Below, piece after piece: positions 1-8,334 of a stretch of 64,000 nt of DNA (the first letter of the stretch is position 1; every line of letters begins with the position of its first letter). Source of the stretch: Azovibrio restrictus DSM 23866. GTDB lineage: Bacteria > Pseudomonadota > Gammaproteobacteria > Burkholderiales > Rhodocyclaceae. Location of the stretch: contig NZ_AUCH01000003.1 in the NCBI RefSeq assembly GCF_000429665.1, forward strand, positions 1 through 64,000, given 5' to 3'. The notes under the pieces were generated by a model. That model did no database searches and had not been told where the DNA came from. It saw only the letters and a program-made list of their open reading frames with translations. The position numbers and the translations under genes are program-made.

Positions 1-1028
1 CCACCCGCGCCGATGCCAGCGCCCACCAGGGCGATTTCCGGAAGATCGTCGAAGGCGTCAACGCCACCCTCGATGCCGTCATCGGCCCCATCGACGAGGT
101 CAAGCGCATCATGTCCGCCCTCGAACAGGGCGACCTGACCCAGAACATCGCCGCCCAGTACCAGGGCGACTTCCTGGTCTTGAAGGACGCCGTCAACAAC
201 ACCGTCGTCCGCCTCTCCGACACCGTCGCCCAGGTCAAGACCGCCGCCGACGCCCTCACCAATGCCGCCGGACAGGTCTCCGCCACCGCCCAGTCCCTGT
301 CGCAGTCCTCTTCCGAACAGGCCGCTTCCGTGGAAGAGTCTTCCGCCTCCGTGGAAGAGATGTCCGCCTCCATCCACCAGAATGCCGAAAACGCCCAGGT
401 CACCGACCACATGGCGGCCCAGGCGGCCAAGGAAGCGTCCGAAGGGGGCAAGGCCGTCTCCGAGACCGTGGGCGCCATGAAGAAGATCGCCGAGAAGATC
501 GGCATCATCGACGACATCGCCTACCAGACCAACCTGCTGGCCTTGAACGCCGCCATCGAGGCCGCCCGGGCCGGGGAACACGGCAAGGGCTTTGCCGTCG
601 TCGCCGCCGAAGTGCGTAAGCTGGCCGAGCGTTCCCAGGTAGCCGCCCAGGAAATCGGCGAACTGGCCGGCGACTCCGTCGGCATGGCCGAGAAGGCCGG
701 CAAGCTCCTGGACGAGATCGTCCCCTCCATCAACAAGACCTCCGACCTGGTCCAGGAAATCGCTTCCGCCTCCCAGGAGCAGTCTTCCGGCGTCGCCCAG
801 ATCAACAACGCCATGAACCAGCTCAATCAAGCCACCCAGCAGAACGCCTCCGCCTCCGAGGAGCTCGCCGCCACCGCCGAAGAACTCGGCGGCCAGGCCG
901 AGCAGCTCCAGGACATCATGGGCTTCTTCACCCTGGGTCAGGAACATCAGCATCTGGGGCAGGCCGCCAGCCACCGCCAGAAACCCGCGGCCCGCCCCGG
1001 GGCAGCAACCCATTTCAAGCGTTTCTGA
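1..1028 (+). CDS. Methyl-accepting chemotaxis protein, C-terminal part (5' end outside window)
   Basis: Chemoreceptor that relays ligand binding to CheA/CheW. The reading frame is open from base 3, so only the linker and cytoplasmic signalling domain are visible. The hairpin tip (IAYQTNLLALNAAIEAARAG) and the flanking MCP helices are clear. Aligned by eye with E. coli Tsr, both the descending and ascending helices are seven residues shorter near the tip, matching a receptor with one heptad missing per arm (the 34H length class). There is no NWETF-type tether; the protein ends in a basic, proline/alanine-rich tail (FKRF). It lies 7 bp upstream of cheD1, so it probably opens or belongs to the chemotaxis operon. 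Confidence 0.95.
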   Translation, partial: TRADASAHQGDFRKIVEGVNATLDAVIGPIDEVKRIMSALEQGDLTQNIAAQYQGDFLVLKDAVNNTVVRLSDTVAQVKTAADALTNAAGQVSATAQSLSQSSSEQAASVEESSASVEEMSASIHQNAENAQVTDHMAAQAAKEASEGGKAVSETVGAMKKIAEKIGIIDDIAYQTNLLALNAAIEAARAGEHGKGFAVVAAEVRKLAERSQVAAQEIGELAGDSVGMAEKAGKLLDEIVPSINKTSDLVQEIASASQEQSSGVAQINNAMNQLNQATQQNASASEELAATAEELGGQAEQLQDIMGFFTLGQEHQHLGQAASHRQKPAARPGAATHFKRF

Positions 1029-1035
1029 GCCTTCC

Positions 1036-1638
1036 TTGACCTACGCCCACCTCCATAGCCGTGACATCGAACGCCTCTCCCGCAGCGTGGCGCCAGGAGC
1101 CTGGGCCATCGAGGCGGTGCAACCCCTGTCCACCCTGCTGGGCTCCTGCGTGGCCGTGTGCATGTACGACAAGGGGGCCGGGATAGGCGGGCTCAACCAC
1201 TTCATGCTGCCCAATCTGCAGCGCACCCCGCACAGCGAGGTGGATGCCCTGCTGGCAGGGGACTACTGCATGGAGGCCCTGTTGAACGGGCTGCTGGCCA
1301 AGGGAGCCAGGAAGCCCCTGCTGGAAGCCAAGGCCTTCGGCGGCGGCACCATCATCGAAAGCCTGGCCCAGGGCATGAACATCGGCCGCCGCAATGCCGA
1401 CTTTGCCCGGGACTGGCTGGCCCGGGAGGGCATCCCCCTGGTTGCCTCGGATTTTCTCGGCCCCTGGTCGCGCAAGATCCTGTTCCTGCCGGAAAATGGC
1501 GATGCCTACTGCCGCCGCATGGTCACCAGCATGGCCACCTCCTCCCTGATCAAGCGGGAAACCGCTTATGCTGATGCCCTGGCACGCCAGATCACCCAGC
1601 GCGGCGCCTCCACTGAGAAAAAGATCGAACTCTTCTAG
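1036..1638 (+). CDS. cheD: CheD chemoreceptor glutamine deamidase, copy 1
   Basis: Deamidates (and in some species demethylates) receptor glutamines. The 200-residue protein has the CheD core: LLGSCV with the nucleophile at Cys38 and GLNHFMLP with His55. The Cys-His spacing of 17 is as in characterised CheD. It also has the AKAFGGGTII and IGRRNADF blocks. The start is a TTG 7 bp after the receptor stop; no ATG fits the conserved N-terminus, so the start is likely but not certain. The C-terminus extends further than usual, with a basic Q/R/K-rich tail. It sits directly before cheR, and a second cheD follows cheR. The two differ considerably and are not a recent duplication. Confidence 0.9.
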   Translation: MTYAHLHSRDIERLSRSVAPGAWAIEAVQPLSTLLGSCVAVCMYDKGAGIGGLNHFMLPNLQRTPHSEVDALLAGDYCMEALLNGLLAKGARKPLLEAKAFGGGTIIESLAQGMNIGRRNADFARDWLAREGIPLVASDFLGPWSRKILFLPENGDAYCRRMVTSMATSSLIKRETAYADALARQITQRGASTEKKIELF

Positions 1639-1653
1639 ACTCCGGACACCATC

Positions 1654-2466
1654 ATGAGCGCCACCACGGACATCAGCGACGAGGAATTTGCCCTCTTCCA
1701 GCGCCTGATCTACAAGATCGCCGGCATCAGCCTCTCGGACGTGAAGAAGGTGCTGCTGGTCGGGCGTCTGACCCGCCGCCTGAAAGCCAACAACCTGGAC
1801 ACCTTCGGCCAGTACTACCGGATGCTGGCCACCGGCAACTACCCGGAAGAGCTGCAGATCATGGTGGACCTGCTCACCACCAACGAAACCTACTTCTTCC
1901 GGGAGCCCAAGCATTTCGACTATCTGCGCGACCATATCCTGAGCAAGCATCAGGGGGGCAGTCCCTTCCGCATCTGGAGCGCCGCCAGTTCCACCGGGGA
2001 GGAGGCCTACACCATGGCCATGGTCCTGGCCGAATACCTGCCCTCCAATCCCTGGGAAATCTTCGGCTCCGACATCAGCACCCGGGTCCTGGAAAAAGCC
2101 CGCCGGGGCCACTACCCACTGGTCCGCCATGAAGGCATTCCCCCGGCCTTCCTGAGCAAGTACTGCCTCAAGGGGGTCCGCGCCCAGGAAGGCACCTTCC
2201 TGATCTCCGCCAAACTGCGGGAACGGGTCAGCTTCGCCCAGGTCAACCTGACAATGCCCGTGGATAGCGCCATCGGCGAATTCGACGTGATCTTCCTGAG
2301 AAACGTGATGATCTACTTCGACCAGGAGACCAAGGCCAAGGTGGTCAACAACCTGATGCCCCGGCTCAAGCCCGGCGGCCACCTGTTCATCGGCCACTCG
2401 GAAACCCTGTCCGGCATCGCCGCCCCGCTGCAGAGCGTGCGCCCCACCATCTACAGGAAGACATGA
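1654..2466 (+). CDS. cheR: CheR chemoreceptor glutamate methyltransferase
   Basis: Transfers methyl groups from S-adenosylmethionine to receptor glutamates during adaptation. At 270 residues it is the normal CheR length. The N-terminal helical domain (about 1-80) precedes the Rossmann SAM domain. Diagnostic blocks are LLTTNETYFFRE, WSAASSTGEEAYT (SAM loop) and FLRNVMIYFD, where the usual FCRN cysteine is leucine. It starts at an ATG 15 bp after cheD1, and its last four bases overlap the cheD2 start, indicating translational coupling. Confidence 0.97.
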   Translation: MSATTDISDEEFALFQRLIYKIAGISLSDVKKVLLVGRLTRRLKANNLDTFGQYYRMLATGNYPEELQIMVDLLTTNETYFFREPKHFDYLRDHILSKHQGGSPFRIWSAASSTGEEAYTMAMVLAEYLPSNPWEIFGSDISTRVLEKARRGHYPLVRHEGIPPAFLSKYCLKGVRAQEGTFLISAKLRERVSFAQVNLTMPVDSAIGEFDVIFLRNVMIYFDQETKAKVVNNLMPRLKPGGHLFIGHSETLSGIAAPLQSVRPTIYRKT

Positions 2467-2972
2467 ACCAGGCTGCCTACGACGGCCCCCGGGTGCTGCT
2501 GGAACCGGGAGAGCTGCACTTCGGCGCAGCTCCCCTGAGGATTTCCACCCTGCTCGGCTCCTGTGTCTCCATCACCCTCTGGCATCCCCGGCTGCGCCTG
2601 GGGGGCATGTGCCATTACGTGCTGGGCCAGCGCCGTCAGCAGGAGGAACTGCCTCTGGACGGCCGTTTCGGCGACGAGGCCTTTGCCCTGCTGCTCGAGG
2701 CCATCCGCGCCCATGCTTGCCGCCCCGGGGATTTTCAGGCCAAACTCTTCGGCGGCGGCGGCATGCTGACGGGCCCCGGCGCCCAGCTGGACATCGGCCA
2801 GAGCAACATCGCCCAGGGCCGCCGCCTGCTGCAGGCGGCGGGCATTCCCCTGATTTCCGAACACGTGGGCGGCAGCGGCCGCCGCAAGATCACTTTCGAC
2901 CTGGCCAGCGGCCAGGTCTGGCTGGCCTTTCCCGATGGCAAAGGCGCCCAAACCAGGAGCCCCCATGGCTGA
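2463..2972 (+). CDS. cheD: CheD chemoreceptor glutamine deamidase, copy 2
   Basis: Second CheD in the cluster, 169 residues. The core motifs are intact: LLGSCVSI with Cys34, MCHYVLG with His51 (again 17 residues apart), AKLFGGGGML and IGQSNI. It overlaps cheR by the ATGA of its start codon and cheB by 8 bp, so it is embedded in a tightly coupled operon. The receptor-facing surface residues differ from copy 1, so the two may act on different receptors or partners; that is inference. It lacks the long C-terminal tail of copy 1. Confidence 0.93.
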   Translation: MNQAAYDGPRVLLEPGELHFGAAPLRISTLLGSCVSITLWHPRLRLGGMCHYVLGQRRQQEELPLDGRFGDEAFALLLEAIRAHACRPGDFQAKLFGGGGMLTGPGAQLDIGQSNIAQGRRLLQAAGIPLISEHVGGSGRRKITFDLASGQVWLAFPDGKGAQTRSPHG

Positions 2973-4068
2973 AAAGAAAATCAAGGTAATGATCGTGGAT
3001 GACTCGGCCCTAGTACGCCAGGTGGTGTCCCAGGCCCTGGCCCAGGACCCGGGCATCGAAGTGATCGCCACCGCCTCCGACCCCCTCTTCGCCCTGGACA
3101 AGATGAAGTCCCACTGGCCCGACGTGCTGGTGATCGACATCGAGATGCCGCGCATGGACGGGCTTTCCTTCCTCAGGAAGATCATGGCCGAGCACCCCAC
3201 GCCCACGGTGGTCTGCTCCTCCCTGGCCGAGCAGGGGGCCCAGGCCACCATGGAAGCCCTGGCCGCCGGTGCAGTCACCATCATCACCAAGCCCAAGGTG
3301 GGCCTGAAGAGCTTCCTGGAGGACGCCTCCAACGACATCATCCAGGCGGTGCGCACCGCCGCCCGGGCCAATCTCAAGGCCTTGCCGCGCGGCGGCAGCC
3401 CGGCCCCGGGGCTGCCCCCCAACCGGCCCAAGTTCTCCGCCGACGTGATCCTGCCGGCCGGCAACGGCGGCAGCGCCGCCATGGCCAGGACCACGGACCA
3501 GATCGTCGCCATCGGCACCTCCACCGGCGGCACCCAGGCCCTGGAGGCCGTGCTCACCCGCCTGCCCGCCACCGCCCTGGGCATCGTCATCGTCCAGCAC
3601 ATGCCGGAAAAGTTCACCGCCATGTTCGCCCAGCGCCTCAACAGCATCTGCCAGGTGGAAGTGCGCGAGGCCCAGAACGGGGACCGGGTCATCCCCGGCC
3701 GGGCCCTGATCGCCCCCGGCGGCCGGCACATGATGCTCAAACGCAGCGGCGCCCAGTACGTGGTGGAGGTGGTGGACGGCCCCCTGGTGAACCGCCACAA
3801 GCCCTCCGTGGATGTGCTGTTCCGCTCCGTGGCCCGGTTTGCCGGCGCCAACGCCCTGGGCATCATCATGACCGGCATGGGGGATGACGGGGCCCGGGGC
3901 CTCAAGGAAATGCACGACGCCGGGGCCAAGACCATCGCCCAGGACGAGGCCAGCTGCGTGGTGTTCGGCATGCCCAAGGAAGCCATCAAGCTGGGCGGCG
4001 CCGACCAGGTGATTTCCCTGGAGCAGATCCCCGGGGCCATCGTCGCCTACGGCCGCAACGGGGGCTGA
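2965..4068 (+). CDS. cheB: CheB chemoreceptor methylesterase / response regulator
   Basis: Phosphorylation-activated methylesterase and deamidase of adaptation. The receiver domain (about 1-125) has the acidic pair in MIVDDSA, the phospho-acceptor Asp58 in VIDIEMP and a conserved Lys in ITKP. An approximately 60-residue Gly/Pro-rich linker leads to the CheB catalytic domain (about 180-365), with the triad Ser186 (IGTSTGG), His212 (VQHMPE) and Asp308 (GMGDDG). The ATG at 2965 is chosen over an upstream in-frame ATG because AGGAG lies 4 bp before it and the receiver domain begins immediately. It overlaps cheD2 by 8 bp. Confidence 0.97.
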   Translation: MAEKKIKVMIVDDSALVRQVVSQALAQDPGIEVIATASDPLFALDKMKSHWPDVLVIDIEMPRMDGLSFLRKIMAEHPTPTVVCSSLAEQGAQATMEALAAGAVTIITKPKVGLKSFLEDASNDIIQAVRTAARANLKALPRGGSPAPGLPPNRPKFSADVILPAGNGGSAAMARTTDQIVAIGTSTGGTQALEAVLTRLPATALGIVIVQHMPEKFTAMFAQRLNSICQVEVREAQNGDRVIPGRALIAPGGRHMMLKRSGAQYVVEVVDGPLVNRHKPSVDVLFRSVARFAGANALGIIMTGMGDDGARGLKEMHDAGAKTIAQDEASCVVFGMPKEAIKLGGADQVISLEQIPGAIVAYGRNGG

Positions 4069-4113
4069 ACCCGGGGCTGGCCTTCGCCCCTGACCTTGGA
4101 CATAATCGAGCCC

Positions 4114-4743
4114 ATGCACAAGCTCAACGAACTGCAGCAGGATGCCCTGATCGAAGCCTTCAACGTAGGCATCGGCCAGGCCGCCGCCAGCCTCTCCGCC
4201 ATCGTGCGGGAAACCGTGCGCCTGTCGGTGCTTTCCGTGCAGTTCGTGCAGTTCCTCGAAGCCTGCCGTCAGCTCAACAGCGGCGGCGAGGCGCGCATCT
4301 GTGCCGTGAGCCAGGAATTCACCGGCTCCTTCAGCGCCACCGGCCTGTTGATCTTCCCCGAGCGCCAGTCCCTGGAAGTGGTGCGCCTGATGCTGAACGA
4401 ATCCCTCAGCCTGCAGGAGCTCACGGACCTGGAGCAGGATGCCATGAGCGAAATCGGCAACATCCTCCTGAATGCCTGCACCAGCGCCGTGGCCAGCCTG
4501 TTCTCCAGCCACCTGACCAGCTCCCTGCCCACCTACAGCCTGGGCACCCCCGAAGACGTGCTGCAGCCCCATGCCCACGCCCGGGACGACGTGGTGATGC
4601 TGCTGCACATCGACCTGATCCTGGAAGAGCGCCAGCTGAGCGGCATCATCGCCTTCATGCTCAACGGCCTGGCCCTGGACCAACTGGTGAGCCAGGTGGA
4701 CCACTACCTGGCCTCCCTGAACCTGACCAGCAGCCAGCCGTAA
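4114..4743 (+). CDS. cheC: CheC-family CheY-P phosphatase
   Basis: CheC/FliY/CheX-family phosphatase that dephosphorylates CheY-P and, in Bacillus and Thermotoga, binds CheD. The 209-residue protein has two active-site helices of the E-x2-N type: DALIEAFNVG near the N-terminus and DAMSEIGNIL in the middle. In the second, proline follows the Asn after 22 residues, as in the family signature; in the first that position is valine. The ATG at 4114 is preferred; an upstream in-frame TTG would add six residues. It lies 45 bp after cheB and closes the chemotaxis cluster, converging on the Nif3-family gene. Confidence 0.88.
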   Translation: MHKLNELQQDALIEAFNVGIGQAAASLSAIVRETVRLSVLSVQFVQFLEACRQLNSGGEARICAVSQEFTGSFSATGLLIFPERQSLEVVRLMLNESLSLQELTDLEQDAMSEIGNILLNACTSAVASLFSSHLTSSLPTYSLGTPEDVLQPHAHARDDVVMLLHIDLILEERQLSGIIAFMLNGLALDQLVSQVDHYLASLNLTSSQP

Positions 4744-4755
4744 CGGGCTCCGGCC

Positions 4756-5505
4756 TCAGGCTGGATTGGCGATATCCACGAACTCGCAGTCCAGCCCCAG
4801 GGCCTGGCGCAGATGGGCCGCCAGGGCCCGGGGGCCGAAGCGCTCGGTGGCGTGATGGCCGCAGGCCAGATAGGCGACCCCGGTTTCCCGCGCCAGGTGG
4901 GTGGTCTGCTCGGAAATCTCCCCGGAAAGATAGGCATCGACCCCCAGGGCCGCAGCGGCCTCCAGATACCCCTGGGCGCCCCCGGAACACCAGGCAATGC
5001 GCCGGATCGGCCGGCTTCCCTCCCCCACCACCAGGGGCGGGCGCCCCAGCTGCCGGGCCAGATCCTGGGCCAGGACGTCCAGGGAACAACCTTCCCCGGC
5101 CAGGCGGCCCCACCAGCCGATCTCCTGATCCCCGAAGCGCCCCTCGGGCTGCCAGCCCATGGCCTGGGCCCACTGGGCGTTGTTGCCAAGCTCGGGATGG
5201 GCATCCAGGGGCAGATGGTAGGCCAGCAGGTTGATGTCGTGCTGCAGCAGGGTGGCCAGGCGCTGGCGCCGGTAACCCACTACCCGGGAGGACTCCCCCT
5301 TCCAGAAATAGCCATGGTGCACGATCAGGGTATCCGCCCCCCGGCGCACCGCCTCGTCCAGCAGGGACTGACTGGCCGTCACCCCGGTCAGGACCCGAGC
5401 CACCCGGGCCCGTCCTTCCACTTGCAATCCGTTTGGGGAATAATCACCAAATTTCCCGCTTTCCAGGACTTGGTCCAGAAAACGCTCCAATTCTTCACGA
5501 TTCAT
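4756..5505 (-). CDS. Nif3-like dinuclear metal-centre protein (YbgI family)
   Basis: Member of the NIF3/YbgI family of hexameric di-metal proteins; E. coli YbgI is linked to GTP cyclohydrolase type 1b, but the function of most members is unclear. The 249-residue protein shows the metal ligands of the family: LIVHHGYFWKG (His-His), YHLPLDAH, SGEISEQ and CGHHATERFG. The start at 5505 has AGGAG 5 bp upstream on the minus strand and gives the usual N-terminal MNREELERFL. Its start codon is only 10 bp from the divergent protease start at 5516, so promoters of both genes must lie inside or across each other's coding DNA. It converges on cheC with a 12-bp gap. Confidence 0.9.
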   Translation of the reverse strand: MNREELERFLDQVLESGKFGDYSPNGLQVEGRARVARVLTGVTASQSLLDEAVRRGADTLIVHHGYFWKGESSRVVGYRRQRLATLLQHDINLLAYHLPLDAHPELGNNAQWAQAMGWQPEGRFGDQEIGWWGRLAGEGCSLDVLAQDLARQLGRPPLVVGEGSRPIRRIAWCSGGAQGYLEAAAALGVDAYLSGEISEQTTHLARETGVAYLACGHHATERFGPRALAAHLRQALGLDCEFVDIANPA

Positions 5506-5515
5506 GGGTTCTCCT

Positions 5516-6673
5516 ATGCGCAGGCTCTGGCTCATCTTTGCACAAACCACAACGGTGGCCCTGGCGCTCCTGTTCGTTGTCGGCACCCTCAAACCCGAGT
5601 GGCTGGGCCGCCCCCAGGCCACCCTGGTGCCCCTGCAGCAGGCAGTGACGACGGCCGATGAAGGTCCCGCAGGGACCGGACACGGCTTCCGGGAGGCGGC
5701 CAGAAAGGCCCTGCCCGCCGTGGTGCATATTTTCACCAGCCAGGAGGTGAAAAGCCAGCGCAATCCCCTCCTGGACGATCCCATCTTCCGGCATTTCTTC
5801 GGCGAGGGCTTCGAAGATGCGCCGCGCCGGGATTCCGGCCTGGGCTCCGGCGTCATCGTCAGCCCCAACGGCTACATCCTGACCAATTTCCATGTGGTGG
5901 AAGCCGCCGACCAGATTGAGGTCTCCCTCTCCGACGGCCGCAAGCTCAAGGCCAAGGTGGTGGGCAGCGACCCCGAATCGGATCTGGCCGTGCTCCAGGT
6001 CCAGGCCGACAAGCTGCCGGCCATCACCTTCGGGCAGATGGAGGACGTGGGCGTGGGTGACGTGGTGCTGGCCATCGGCAACCCCTTCGGGGTCGGCCAG
6101 ACCGTCACCATGGGCATCGTCTCCGCCCTGGGGCGCACCCACCTGGGCATCAACACCTTCGAAAACTTCATCCAGACCGACGCCGCCATCAATCCCGGTA
6201 ATTCCGGCGGCGCCCTGGTGGACGTGCATGGCAACCTGATCGGCATCAACACCGCCATCTACTCCCGCACCGGCGGTTCCCTGGGCATAGGCTTCGCCAT
6301 CCCGGTTTCCTCGGCCAAGCACATCATGGAGCAGATCATCCAGAACGGTCGGGTGATCCGGGGCTGGATCGGCGTGGAAGCCCAGGAAATCACCCAGGAA
6401 CTGGCCGAATCCTTCGGCCTGCCCGACACCGAAGGCGCCCTGATCGCCGGGGTGGTGCGGGGCAGCCCGGCCGACCTGGCCGGCATCCAGCCCGGAGACG
6501 TGCTCCTGGCGGTGAACCAGAAGGGGATCCGGGACCCCCAGGAGATGCTGGATGTGATCGCCGCCCTGAAGCCGGAACAGGAAGCCGCCTTCCGCCTGCG
6601 CCGGGCCAAGGGCATCAGCGAGGTGAAGGTGAAGATAGGCCAGCGCCCCGCCCTGCGCCGCAACAACGAATAG
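5516..6673 (+). CDS. DegQ/AlgW-type periplasmic serine protease (HtrA family)
   Basis: HtrA-family protease for periplasmic quality control, anchored by one N-terminal hydrophobic segment (about residues 5-24). The trypsin-like triad is His126 (TNFHVVE), Asp156 (ESDLAVL) and Ser230 (GNSGGALV). A single PDZ domain follows (about 275-365, GIQPGDVLLAV). One PDZ and an uncleaved-looking signal anchor resemble AlgW/DegS more than DegP. Annotation pipelines often call such proteins '2-alkenal reductase' by mistake. The ATG at 5516 is chosen because MRRLWLIF is a normal signal-anchor start; an ATG at 5504 in the same frame is possible. No strong Shine-Dalgarno precedes either. Confidence 0.93.
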   Translation: MRRLWLIFAQTTTVALALLFVVGTLKPEWLGRPQATLVPLQQAVTTADEGPAGTGHGFREAARKALPAVVHIFTSQEVKSQRNPLLDDPIFRHFFGEGFEDAPRRDSGLGSGVIVSPNGYILTNFHVVEAADQIEVSLSDGRKLKAKVVGSDPESDLAVLQVQADKLPAITFGQMEDVGVGDVVLAIGNPFGVGQTVTMGIVSALGRTHLGINTFENFIQTDAAINPGNSGGALVDVHGNLIGINTAIYSRTGGSLGIGFAIPVSSAKHIMEQIIQNGRVIRGWIGVEAQEITQELAESFGLPDTEGALIAGVVRGSPADLAGIQPGDVLLAVNQKGIRDPQEMLDVIAALKPEQEAAFRLRRAKGISEVKVKIGQRPALRRNNE

Positions 6674-6680
6674 GCCTGCC

Positions 6681-7502
6681 ATGTGCCAGCTGCTGGGCAT
6701 GAACTGCAATGTCCCCACGGACATCTGTTTTTCCTTCACGGGCTTCCAGGCCCGGGGCGGCGCCACCGACATCCACAAGGATGGCTGGGGCATCGCCTTC
6801 TTCGAGGGCAAGGGCGTACGCCTGTTCCTGGACCCGCTGCCTTCAGCCAGCTCCCCGGTGGCGGAGCTGGTGCGCCATTACCCGATCCGCTCCCTGAACG
6901 TGATCGCCCACATCCGCCGGGCCACCCAGGGCAGCGTCGGCCTGGAGAACACCCATCCCTTCCAGCGGGAACTCTGGGGACGCTACTGGATCTTCGCCCA
7001 CAACGGGCATCTGCCGGACTTCCAGCCGGAATTGAACGGGGAATTCCTGCCCGTGGGCCAGACCGACAGCGAGCGGGCCTTCTGCTGGCTGCTGCAGGAA
7101 CTGCGGCGCCGCTTCGGGGAGCAGATGCCCGACGCCGCCAGTCTGTTTGCCGGCCTGCATGAGCTCACCCTGGACCTGGCCGGTCATGGCCAGTGCAACT
7201 ACCTGCTCTCCTGGGGCGAAAGCCTGGTGGCCCACTGCTCCACCCGCCTGGCCTGCATCGAGCGTCAGGCCCCCTTTGCCGAGGCCCATCTGAAGGACCA
7301 GGATCTGAGCGTGGATTTTCAGGAAGTGACCTCCCCGGAAGACCGGGTGGCCGTGATCGCCACCACCCCGCTGACCGACAACGAAACCTGGCGCATCCTG
7401 GAGCCCGGCACCCTGTGCCTGTTCCAGGACGGCTGCCTGAGCCGCGAGGCGGCTACCCTGGCCGGCCCCTTCAACCCCCTGACCGGCGGCCTAGCCCGCT
7501 GA
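6681..7502 (+). CDS. Class II glutamine amidotransferase (YafJ/EgtC-like)
   Basis: Ntn-type glutamine amidohydrolase family. Cys2 (MCQLLG) would be the N-terminal nucleophile after Met removal. Family blocks include HKDGWGIAFF, HIRRATQG, THPFQRELWG and IFAHNGHLPDF. The 273-residue length fits YafJ; the acceptor substrate is unknown. It starts 7 bp after the protease gene and is likely co-transcribed with it. It converges on tatC with a 13-bp gap holding a short G+C hairpin. Confidence 0.92.
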   Translation: MCQLLGMNCNVPTDICFSFTGFQARGGATDIHKDGWGIAFFEGKGVRLFLDPLPSASSPVAELVRHYPIRSLNVIAHIRRATQGSVGLENTHPFQRELWGRYWIFAHNGHLPDFQPELNGEFLPVGQTDSERAFCWLLQELRRRFGEQMPDAASLFAGLHELTLDLAGHGQCNYLLSWGESLVAHCSTRLACIERQAPFAEAHLKDQDLSVDFQEVTSPEDRVAVIATTPLTDNETWRILEPGTLCLFQDGCLSREAATLAGPFNPLTGGLAR

Positions 7503-7516
7503 GCCCCCCCGGGGCT
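7502..7516. terminator. Possible short hairpin between convergent yafJ-like gene and tatC
   Basis: AGCCCC and GGGGCT form a 6-bp stem around a CCC loop exactly between the two converging stop codons. Neither strand has a U-run after the stem, so it is at best a weak terminator. Confidence 0.3.
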
Positions 7517-8334
7517 TACTGGCCCTGCTTGTCTTCCAGCCGCCGGTGCTGGGCCTCGGCCTCTTCCAGGGCGGCAGCCAGTTCCGCCTCGCTCATGGCG
7601 CCGCTGCCGGCCACGGCGGGACGGCTCAGCAGGCGCGCCATGAGGATGCCCAGTTCGTAAAGCAGGCACATGGGCACCGCCAGCATGAACTGGGAAATCA
7701 CGTCAGGAGGGGTGAAGATGGCGGCGATGACGAAGGCGCCCACAATCACGTAGGGCCGCGCTTCCTTGAGCTTGGCGATATCGACGATGCCGGCCTTGAC
7801 CAGCAGGATCACCACCACCGGCACTTCGAAGGTGACGCCGAAGGCCACGAAGGTGGTAAGCACGAAGGACAGGTATTTGTCGATGTCCGTCATCCAGGCC
7901 ACGCCCTCGGGGGCCACCGAGGACATGAAATGGAACACGGTGGGAAAGACCAGGTAGTAAGCAAAGGCCATCCCGGTGAAGAAAAGCAGGACGCTGGCCA
8001 CCACCAGGGGCAGCACCAGCTGTTTTTCGTGGCTGTAGAGGCCGGGGGCCACGAAGGCCCAGACCTGGTAGAGCACGTAGGGCAGGGTGATCAGGAAGGC
8101 CACCATCAGGGCCACCTTCATGGGCACCAGGAACACCCCCACCACGTCGGTGGCGATCATCTGCCCGCCCTGGGGCAGGGCCGAGAGCAGCGGCTGAGCC
8201 AGGAAGGCGTAGAGCTCCTTGGCCCAGGGGAACAGGCAGACGAACACCACCAGCACGGCCACCACGGCCCGGATCAGCCGGTCCCGCAGTTCCATCAGAT
8301 GGGAGATGAAGGTGTCTTCCTGGGCTGTGCTCAT
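7516..8334 (-). CDS. tatC: TatC, twin-arginine translocase receptor subunit
   Basis: Integral membrane receptor for twin-arginine signal peptides. At 272 residues it has six predicted membrane segments. Family features are the N-terminal FISHLMELRDRLIR, the first periplasmic loop with P-L, and FEVPVVVILL in the later helices. A C-terminal cytoplasmic tail of about 40 residues is charged. Its start overlaps the tatB stop by 4 bp. It is the last gene of the hisB-to-tatC run. Confidence 0.97.
   Translation of the reverse strand: MSTAQEDTFISHLMELRDRLIRAVVAVLVVFVCLFPWAKELYAFLAQPLLSALPQGGQMIATDVVGVFLVPMKVALMVAFLITLPYVLYQVWAFVAPGLYSHEKQLVLPLVVASVLLFFTGMAFAYYLVFPTVFHFMSSVAPEGVAWMTDIDKYLSFVLTTFVAFGVTFEVPVVVILLVKAGIVDIAKLKEARPYVIVGAFVIAAIFTPPDVISQFMLAVPMCLLYELGILMARLLSRPAVAGSGAMSEAELAAALEEAEAQHRRLEDKQGQ

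Noticed and set aside
3010..4704. 564-codon minus-strand frame opposite cheB and cheC
   Set aside because: His/Gly/Val-rich antisense frame without motifs; the plus-strand genes have complete active sites.
5504..5515. Protease start at ATG 5504
   Set aside because: Possible but overlaps the Nif3-gene start codon and adds only four residues before a normal signal-anchor start at 5516; neither has a clear Shine-Dalgarno.
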